The notes below the pieces were generated by a model that worked only from the letters and a program-made list of their open reading frames with translations, was not told the DNA's origin and made no database searches. Source: JBGAPH01 sp046349955 (GTDB lineage Bacteria; Planctomycetota; Planctomycetia; Pirellulales; JBGAPH01). Taken from it: a DNA stretch of 64,000 nucleotides. Position numbers and translations under genes: made by a program. The stretch spans positions 198,986-262,985 of the forward strand of contig JAXMBI010000006.1 in NCBI GenBank assembly GCA_046349955.1, written 5' to 3'. This document shows positions 58,544-64,000 of this stretch, in pieces (position 1 is the stretch's first letter; each line of letters begins with the position of its first letter).

Positions 58544-59293
58544 GTGGATCTGCCAGAGGACAGGGAGCATCTGCTGGGTCGTCGATCGCGGCGGCCAATT
58601 CCCGGAGTGAAGTTCGTCGCTGAGCTCGAGGGAGTTCGCGAGGTTTCGTTGACCGGGGTGGCCGAGCTCGACTATTGGCGCCGCCAGCTCGCGCCCGAAG
58701 GGTTGGTTCCGCTCGAGCGCGAAGGGCAAGCCCAGGTGTTGATCGTGGCGGCGGACGCCACGTTCCGCGGACTGCGGTTCCAAGAGATGAGCTTCTCGGT
58801 ATTAGCGGCTCGCGCCGACGCCCAAGACCGGCAAGGGGCGTTCCTGGTGCAAGCCTTCAACTCACGGCGGTTCTTCGCCTTCTGCGAGCGGTGGTGGTTC
58901 AAGACGCCGTATGGGCAAGGGCAGGTGAACATGCACTGCGGCTTGCCTGGCCGCATTCGACTTGCAGCGGGCGAGAACACGGTGTTTCAGGCGCAGATGC
59001 GAGAAGCGCTTATCGACGATGGGACCCTCGAGGACGAATACGGCTGGGAGGGCCCGGTCTATTTGCCGACGCGGTCGCGCCCACGCCAGTTCTTCGCCTG
59101 CATCCGGGGAATGACCCTCAAGGTCCCGTTTCGCCCTGACCTCGACTCGTTCAGCATCGCACGCTCTCCGCGCGCAACGGTGCTCCAGCAGCTGCTCGAT
59201 TCTGGCTATGCGCCCTTTGAGTGGCAGTTTCGCCCCACCGCCTATCATGCGAAGTCGAAGACTTACGCCGACGATCGCGCGATCCATCGCTGA
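58544..59293 (+). CDS. Hypothetical protein, possible acetoacetate-decarboxylase-like fold
   Basis: 249 aa, GTG start. EVSLTGVAELDYWRRQLAPE, GQAQVLIVAADATFRGLRFQ and LSFSVLA-like strands with FNSRRFFAFCERWWFKTPYG resemble the beta-cone of the acetoacetate decarboxylase/DUF2071 group, but I do not see a convincing catalytic Lys in context. No signal peptide. It sits just after the repeat pair and ends 26 bp from the convergent DUF1501 gene. Confidence 0.55.
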   Translation: MDLPEDREHLLGRRSRRPIPGVKFVAELEGVREVSLTGVAELDYWRRQLAPEGLVPLEREGQAQVLIVAADATFRGLRFQEMSFSVLAARADAQDRQGAFLVQAFNSRRFFAFCERWWFKTPYGQGQVNMHCGLPGRIRLAAGENTVFQAQMREALIDDGTLEDEYGWEGPVYLPTRSRPRQFFACIRGMTLKVPFRPDLDSFSIARSPRATVLQQLLDSGYAPFEWQFRPTAYHAKSKTYADDRAIHR

Positions 59294-59319
59294 TCACCCC
59301 AAAGCTGGAATCCGCGCCT

Positions 59320-60798
59320 CTACGCCACCAATTCCCCAATCACCGCCCCATGCACGTCCGTCAGCCGGCGGTCGATGCCGTTGTGGCGGTAAGTGAGTTT
59401 GGTGTGGTCGATGCCCAACAGGTGCAGGGCCGTGGCGTGGACGTCGTAGCAGTAGGTCGGCTTCTCGACCGCCTTGTACGACCACTCGTCGCTCGCGCCG
59501 TACATCGTTCCGCCGCGAATGCCGCCGCCGGCCAGCCACGTGGTGAACGTGAACGGGTTGTGGTCGCGCCCCTTGCCTCCCTGGCTGCAAGGCATGCGGC
59601 CGAACTCGGTGGTCCAGATGACCAGCGTCTCGTCCAAGAGCCCAGTGCGTGCCAGGTCGGTGAGCAGCGCAGCCGCAGGGCGATCCAGACTGCGTCCCAT
59701 CACCGCGTGGTCGCGGGCCAGGTCTTCGTGCGAGTCCCAATTGCGGCGGGGGAAGCCATTGTCGGCGCCATTCCAAAGCTGCACGAACCGTACCCCCCGC
59801 TCGAGCAGCCGCCGCGCGATCAGGCAGTTGCGGCCAAAGTCGGCCGTCACATCGTCGTCGAGGCCATAGAGCTTGCGCGTGGCTTCGGTCTCGCCCGAAA
59901 TGTCGAGCACCTCGGGTGCGCTGAGCTGCAGCCGGGCGGCCAGCTCGAATGAAGCAATGCGGGCTTCGAGCCGCGAGTCGCCGGGGCGCGACTCGCCGTG
60001 TTTGCGGTTCAGCTCCGCAAGCGCCGCGAGTCCCGCCTGTTCGCTTTCCGGCGTGATGAACTGGGAGTTCTCCGGCGGGAAGAGGTCGGCGATGGGCCGC
60101 TTGGCGCTAGGGCGAATCATAGTGCCCTGGTGAGCCGCCGGCAGAAAGCCGGCCGTCCAGTTGGCCGGCCCGTTGGGGGCAAAGCCGCGGCCGTCAGGCA
60201 GCACCACGAACGCCGGCAGTGAGTCGTTCATGCTCCCCAAGGCATAGTTCACCCAGGCGCCCATGCAGGGGAAACCCGGCAGGATGAAGCCGGTGTTCTG
60301 CATGAACGTGGCCGGGCCATGCACGTTCGACTTGGCGACCATCGACGGAATGAACGCCATGCGATCAACATGCTGGGCAAGCTCCGGCACGAGATCGCTC
60401 ATCCAGCGGCCGCACTCGCCGTACTGCTTCCATGCCCAGGGGCTCTGCATGCAGGCCCCCGGCTCGCTCTGAAACAGTTCGACCTTTTCGCCGGGGTCGA
60501 AAGGCTGTCCGTGCCGCTTGATCAGCTCCGGCTTGTAGTCGAACAGGTCGCACTGGCTGGCGGCCCCCGACATGAAGAGTTGCACGACGCGCGTGGCCTT
60601 GGCCTTGTGGTGCAGGCCGCCGTTGAGTTCGGGGCGCGGTTTCGAGGGCGAATCCGCCAGCGCGCCTTGCTGGGCCAGCAGATGGGCCAGTGCAATGCCG
60701 CCGAGGCCGCCGCCGTAGCGCCAGAGGAACGCGCGGCGGGAGAGGGCTTCCTTGTCGAGCGGCAACGGGCGTTCGCGGCTGGAGCAGGAATGAGGCAT
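59320..60798 (-). CDS. DUF1501 protein with Tat-like signal
   Basis: 492 aa. SRRAFLWRYGGGLGGIALAH near residue 20 is the twin-arginine signal. Motifs: VVQLFMSGAASQCDLFDYKP, FIPSMVAKSNVHGPA, WNGADNGFPRRNWDSHEDLA, LVIWTTEFGRMPCSQGGKGR and HNPFTFTTWLAGGGIRGGTM. It is of the longer type and similar in organisation to the copy at 6532. Its natural partner is the PSD1 gene upstream (61461 onward), now separated from it by the RAYT-REP element. Confidence 0.9.
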   Translation of the reverse strand: MPHSCSSRERPLPLDKEALSRRAFLWRYGGGLGGIALAHLLAQQGALADSPSKPRPELNGGLHHKAKATRVVQLFMSGAASQCDLFDYKPELIKRHGQPFDPGEKVELFQSEPGACMQSPWAWKQYGECGRWMSDLVPELAQHVDRMAFIPSMVAKSNVHGPATFMQNTGFILPGFPCMGAWVNYALGSMNDSLPAFVVLPDGRGFAPNGPANWTAGFLPAAHQGTMIRPSAKRPIADLFPPENSQFITPESEQAGLAALAELNRKHGESRPGDSRLEARIASFELAARLQLSAPEVLDISGETEATRKLYGLDDDVTADFGRNCLIARRLLERGVRFVQLWNGADNGFPRRNWDSHEDLARDHAVMGRSLDRPAAALLTDLARTGLLDETLVIWTTEFGRMPCSQGGKGRDHNPFTFTTWLAGGGIRGGTMYGASDEWSYKAVEKPTYCYDVHATALHLLGIDHTKLTYRHNGIDRRLTDVHGAVIGELVA

Positions 60799-60819
60799 CG
60801 TCGTCGCGGGACCGTGAAC

Positions 60820-60906
60820 TCAGCCCCGAAGGGCAAAAGATGTTAGCCAGGGGCGCTAGCCCCTGGGATCGAATTGACCGAAGCCTCTAAGCCCTGAAAG
60901 GGCGAC
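60820..60906. repeat. Left REP arm of the RAYT element
   Basis: TCAGCCCCGAAGGGCAAAAG, then ATGTTAGCCAGGGGCG and CTAGCCCCTGGGA, then AAGCCCTGAAAGGGCGACA. It is the near-complete inverted copy of the arm at 61375-61463. Confidence 0.9.
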
Positions 60907-60918
60907 ACCCTCTCGATC

Positions 60919-61368
60919 CTACGCCCACAAATATCGTTCGTCGAACTCGAGCCCGTGCTTCTCGAGGAGCATGCGAAACTCTTCCTGAAACGTGCGTATG
61001 CGATGATGCTCTGCCTGATCGGCGATGCAGCCCTTCACGTCCTCGAGATTCGAACGGTTCACGGCAAACGCGCCGTAGCCGGTTTGCCAGACGAAACGGC
61101 GTTCGCCCAACTCCTGACGCATCCATTTTGAAGAGTTGGTCTTGATCGTGCGCACGACGTCGGCCACCGTGCGTTCACGCGACAGGTCGACCAGCATATG
61201 TACATGGTCCGGCATGCCGCCAATGGCGACGGCGGGACATGCAAGTTCGTTGGAGATGCCGCCGAGGTAGGGATGGAGTCTGCTCGCCAGTTCCGGACGG
61301 ATCAAAGGCGTTCGATCCTTCGTGCTGAACACGACGTGGACGTGCAGGCTGCTGAAGGATTGGGGCAT
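60919..61368 (-). CDS. REP-associated/IS200-like tyrosine transposase (Y1, HUH)
   Basis: 149 aa. SSLHVHVVFSTKDRTPLIR at the N-terminus, the HUH pair in GGMPDHVHMLVDLSRE (about 68-71), and the Tyr-bearing helix WQTGYGAFAVNRSNLEDVKG near 110-128, then DQAEHHRIRTFQEEFRMLL and ERYLWA. It should cut and rejoin single-stranded DNA at REP hairpins. Start ATG 61368 is right at the inner edge of the right arm. The frame is intact. Confidence 0.9.
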   Translation of the reverse strand: MPQSFSSLHVHVVFSTKDRTPLIRPELASRLHPYLGGISNELACPAVAIGGMPDHVHMLVDLSRERTVADVVRTIKTNSSKWMRQELGERRFVWQTGYGAFAVNRSNLEDVKGCIADQAEHHRIRTFQEEFRMLLEKHGLEFDERYLWA

Positions 61369-61374
61369 GGATTC

Positions 61375-61463
61375 TGTCGCCCTTTCAGGGCTTGCGCAAT
61401 GTCCTGCGATCGTTCCCAGGGGCTTGCGCCCCTGGCTAACATCTTTCGCCCCTTCGGGGCTCA
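61375..61463. repeat. Right REP arm of the RAYT element
   Basis: Begins TGTCGCCCTTTCAGGGCTT, then TCCCAGGGGCTTGCGCCCCT and GGCTAACATC, ending CCCCTTCGGGGCTCA at 61463. The last three bases are, on the minus strand, the TGA stop of the PSD1 gene. Confidence 0.9.
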
Positions 61464-64000
61464 ATCCACGAACATAAACTCGTTGCAGTTCAGGATCACG
61501 CGGCAAGCGTTGGGCAGGCCGTGGCGGTCGGCGTAAGACGCGAGCGCATCGAGTTCAGCCGGCGTCGGGGGCCGCGCGAGGGCGGCCTCGAAGGCCAGGG
61601 CGACTTGACCACGAACCTCGGGAGCGCCCTTGGCCGCGAACTCCGCCAGCCGCTCGGCTTGCCGCACGAAGAACTTGTTGTTGAGCGTCGCCAGGGCCTG
61701 GATCGCCGTGAGCGTCGTGTTGCGCTTGGGGGTCGAGAACGACGGGTCGGGGCAATCGAGCCGCTCCATCAGCGGGTCCGGCACGCTGCGGACCAGGAAG
61801 CGATACACGCTCCGCCGGCGGCTGTCGGGCGAGTCAACGTTGAACCGCTCGTAGTCGTAGACCGGCGAGTGATCGTCCTTGAAGGCGAACTGCTGAACCG
61901 ACGGGCCCCCCATCGTCAGATCGAGATTGCCGGAAACGTAGAGCGCCGCGTCGCGCACGCACTCGGCCTCGAGCCGGCGGCGGTTCATCCGCCAGAGAAG
62001 CTGATTCTCGCCGTCGAGCTTCGCGTAGGCCGCGTTCTCCGCGGAACTTTGCCGGTACACCGCGCTCGTCACGATCAACCGGTGCAGCGCCTTGAGCGAC
62101 TGGCCATTTTCGAGGAGCCAGTTCGCCAGCCAGTCGAGCAATTCGGGGTGGCTCGGGCTGCTGCCCATGCGGCCAAAGTCGTTCGGCGAATCGACCAGTC
62201 CGCGGTCGAAGTGATAGTGCCACACCCGGTTGACGATCGACCGCCAGGTGAGCGGGTTGTGGGGATCGGCGATCCAGCGGGCGAGTGCAGCGCGCCGCGC
62301 CGCTTCATCGGTCGAATCGATCGCAGGAAACTCGACCCCGACGCCGCGCACACACCCAAGCGCACCGGGTCCAACGAGAGGCCCCGGCGATTCCACGCTG
62401 CCGCGGAGCAGCAGGTGAATGGGCCGCGGCTGTTGCGGCGCGACCTTCGCCTCCGGCGAAAAGCCGCTCCCCGCCGCGTAGACAAGTTGCGGCGCCGGCA
62501 ACGCCTGCCACTGCCGCTGCAAGCCCTCGAGCCGGCGGCCAAGTTCGGCGAAGCGCGCGGCCGGCGCCTCACCGATCGCGGCGTCGACCCGCTGTTCCAA
62601 CTCCGCTTTGCGCAACCGCAAATCTTCGGCTACCGACTCGCGAGCTTCAGGTGTAGCAGCAACGGCCAACTTCCGGCGGCTATCGAAGCCGTCAACGGCG
62701 AACCGCATCGCCCAGCGGCCCGCTTCGATGGAATCGAGCGCCCGCGCCTCGACGACGGGAACGACGCTCCGATCCGCCGACAAAGCTTGGAGTTCGCCCA
62801 GCGCAAACACGTAGTCGGAGGTCCGCTCCCACAGTCGGGTCGCGTTGACGCGGATTACGCGTAGTGGCACGGCGTCTAGAGGAACCTCTACTGCTTGGTC
62901 ACCCGGGTTCGGCTGATCCTCGCCCGTCCGATCGACCACCGTCCTCCATTCGCCGTCGGACGTGCGTACCGAGACCGTGTAGCGCCGCGGAAAGCCGAAG
63001 CCCGGCGTGTCCGGGAAATCAGTTGGCCGAGCCGGTACGAGCCGCACCTGTTCGACCACCACGTCGCGTCCTAGGTCGATCTCGAGCCATTTTTCGACAT
63101 TCGGCGTCGTCTCGATCGCCGAGTGATAGCCATTGCTCGGGCTGTCGACCGACTTGGGATCGGAGGCGGCCAGGTCCGCCTCGAGCCGTGTGATCGCGGC
63201 CGTGAGATCGGCTGCCACTGTCTGAGCGGTGCGCTCGCGCTCCGCGGCGAGCGCGGCTCGTTCGGCCTCGACGGCCCGTCGCTCGGCCGTCAGCGTCAGC
63301 CGCTCCGCGTACACCGCCGGATCGGGGTCGTAGGAACGATCGGCCCGATCGACGCCAGCGAAGACTGCCTGGAGCCGGTAGTAGTCTTGCTGCGGAATCG
63401 GGTCGAACTTGTGGTCGTGGCAGCGGGCACAATGGACCGTAAGGCTCAGGAACGTCGACGCCGTGGTGGTCACCATGTCGTCGCGGTCGTTCGAGCGGGT
63501 GATCTCCTTGTCCTTCGTCCCTTCGCGGAGTTCGACGTGCCCCACGAAGTCCCACGGCCCGGCCGAAATGAACCCGGTGGCGACGAGTCCGTCGGGGTCG
63601 TTCGGCTCGAGCACGTCGCCGGCGAGTTGCTCTGCAACAAAGCGGCCGTAGGGTTTGTCTGCGTTGAGGGCGCGGATCACGTAGTCGCGGTACGGCCAAG
63701 CGTGCGGCCGCGGCTTGTCTTTGTCGTAGCCGTGTGATTCGCCAAAGTGAACCACGTCGAGCCAGTGGCGGCCCCAGCGCTCGCCGTAGCGGGGCGAAGC
63801 GAGCAGGCGGTCGACCAGCCGCTCGTAGGCGTCGGGCGACGTGTCGGCTAGGAATTCGGCCACTTCGGCCGCCGTGGGGGGCAGGCCGTGCAGGTTGTAG
63901 GTCAGCCGGCGGATGAGCGTGCGGCGATCGGCCTCCGGCGAGGGCGCCATGCCTGCCTGCTGCAAGCGCGCGAGGACAAAGGCGTCGATCGGCGTGCGGA
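61461..64000 (-). CDS. DUF1549/DUF1553 (PSD1) protein, N-terminus outside window
   Basis: About 845 residues visible; the frame stays open through the window end, where PIDAFVLARLQQAGMAP is clearly internal, so the signal peptide and any PSCyt1 haem region are missing. DUF1549: RYGERWGRHWLDVVHFGESH, CARCHDHKFDPIPQQDYYR. Then a coiled coil (AERRAVEAERAALAAERERT), a discoidin-like module (VEKWLEIDLGRDVVVEQVRL), and DUF1553 (TWRSIVNRVWHYHFDRGLVD, SHPELLDWLANWLLENGQSL). The stop lies in the right REP arm. Natural upstream partner of the DUF1501 gene at 59320. Confidence 0.9.
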   Translation of the reverse strand, partial: RTPIDAFVLARLQQAGMAPSPEADRRTLIRRLTYNLHGLPPTAAEVAEFLADTSPDAYERLVDRLLASPRYGERWGRHWLDVVHFGESHGYDKDKPRPHAWPYRDYVIRALNADKPYGRFVAEQLAGDVLEPNDPDGLVATGFISAGPWDFVGHVELREGTKDKEITRSNDRDDMVTTTASTFLSLTVHCARCHDHKFDPIPQQDYYRLQAVFAGVDRADRSYDPDPAVYAERLTLTAERRAVEAERAALAAERERTAQTVAADLTAAITRLEADLAASDPKSVDSPSNGYHSAIETTPNVEKWLEIDLGRDVVVEQVRLVPARPTDFPDTPGFGFPRRYTVSVRTSDGEWRTVVDRTGEDQPNPGDQAVEVPLDAVPLRVIRVNATRLWERTSDYVFALGELQALSADRSVVPVVEARALDSIEAGRWAMRFAVDGFDSRRKLAVAATPEARESVAEDLRLRKAELEQRVDAAIGEAPAARFAELGRRLEGLQRQWQALPAPQLVYAAGSGFSPEAKVAPQQPRPIHLLLRGSVESPGPLVGPGALGCVRGVGVEFPAIDSTDEAARRAALARWIADPHNPLTWRSIVNRVWHYHFDRGLVDSPNDFGRMGSSPSHPELLDWLANWLLENGQSLKALHRLIVTSAVYRQSSAENAAYAKLDGENQLLWRMNRRRLEAECVRDAALYVSGNLDLTMGGPSVQQFAFKDDHSPVYDYERFNVDSPDSRRRSVYRFLVRSVPDPLMERLDCPDPSFSTPKRNTTLTAIQALATLNNKFFVRQAERLAEFAAKGAPEVRGQVALAFEAALARPPTPAELDALASYADRHGLPNACRVILNCNEFMFVD

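Larger units (their letters stand above)
60820..61463 (-). mobile_element. RAYT/IS200-like transposase flanked by inverted REP arms
   Basis: A single-domain Y1 transposase gene lies between two arms of about 87-89 bp in opposite orientation, each made of two palindromes. The outer 47 bases match except for two substitutions and a single-base gap, and an 18-base inner word AGCCCTGAAAGGGCGACA is identical. This is the arrangement expected for a REP-associated tyrosine transposase and its substrate. Confidence 0.87.

Overview
The window is GC-rich, densely coded DNA from a planctomycete, most likely a member of the Pirellulales (inference). The markers are three DUF1549/DUF1553 plus DUF1501 gene pairs, a secreted sulfatase with a formylglycine-generating enzyme nearby, a HAF-repeat/dockerin-like/PEP-CTERM protein, and many secreted or membrane proteins of unknown function. 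No rRNA, tRNA or CRISPR array was seen. The parAB genes with three parS sites near 47.5-49.4 kb suggest this part lies on the main chromosome, possibly not far from its origin (inference).

Layout. 1-16.7 kb: a truncated MFS exporter, an orphan larC, two PSD1/DUF1501 pairs, an unusual small-RNA transcription unit at 9.5-9.8 kb, a GNAT acyltransferase, a HAD phosphatase, and an HD-like/UvrBC-motif gene pair. 17-28.5 kb: a VLCAD-type acyl-CoA dehydrogenase, an ArsR-SRPBCC operon with a visible operator, a frameshifted PQQ-propeller/EF-hand gene, RNase R, a hybrid histidine kinase with an ethylene-receptor-like copper-binding membrane domain, lexA with its probable operator, and a Gfo/Idh/MocA oxidoreductase. 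28.6-33.8 kb is an accessory patch. It holds a large HEPN-like/STAND NTPase gene whose base composition is visibly less GC-rich, then a secreted-protein gene whose signal-peptide codons are split by an IS5/IS903-like insertion with intact terminal inverted repeats and a 9-bp target duplication. 34-47.4 kb: a VOC protein, a SAM methyltransferase, FGE, asnS, a sulfatase, a porin, an outer-membrane channel-like protein, a desaturase, and a secreted 2H-phosphoesterase/HAD fusion. 47.4-54.3 kb: parB-parA, parS sites and planctomycete-specific envelope proteins. 54.6-64 kb: an HDOD protein, a TPR protein with a broken 3' end, guaA with a terminator-like leader, a DUF1501/PSD1 operon split by a RAYT-REP element, and the window edge.

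Several families of palindromic intergenic repeats run through the window. In several places the repeat itself supplies the stop codon of the upstream gene, and one copy lies inside the porin reading frame. The single-base frameshifts at 21.05 kb and 56.33 kb, and the many in the IS transposase, could be real decay or sequence error. The most novel items are the small RNA with its ten-codon ORF, the HEPN-STAND gene, the ethylene-receptor-like kinase with a promoter-centred palindrome, the RAYT-REP element and the stop-codon-supplying repeats.
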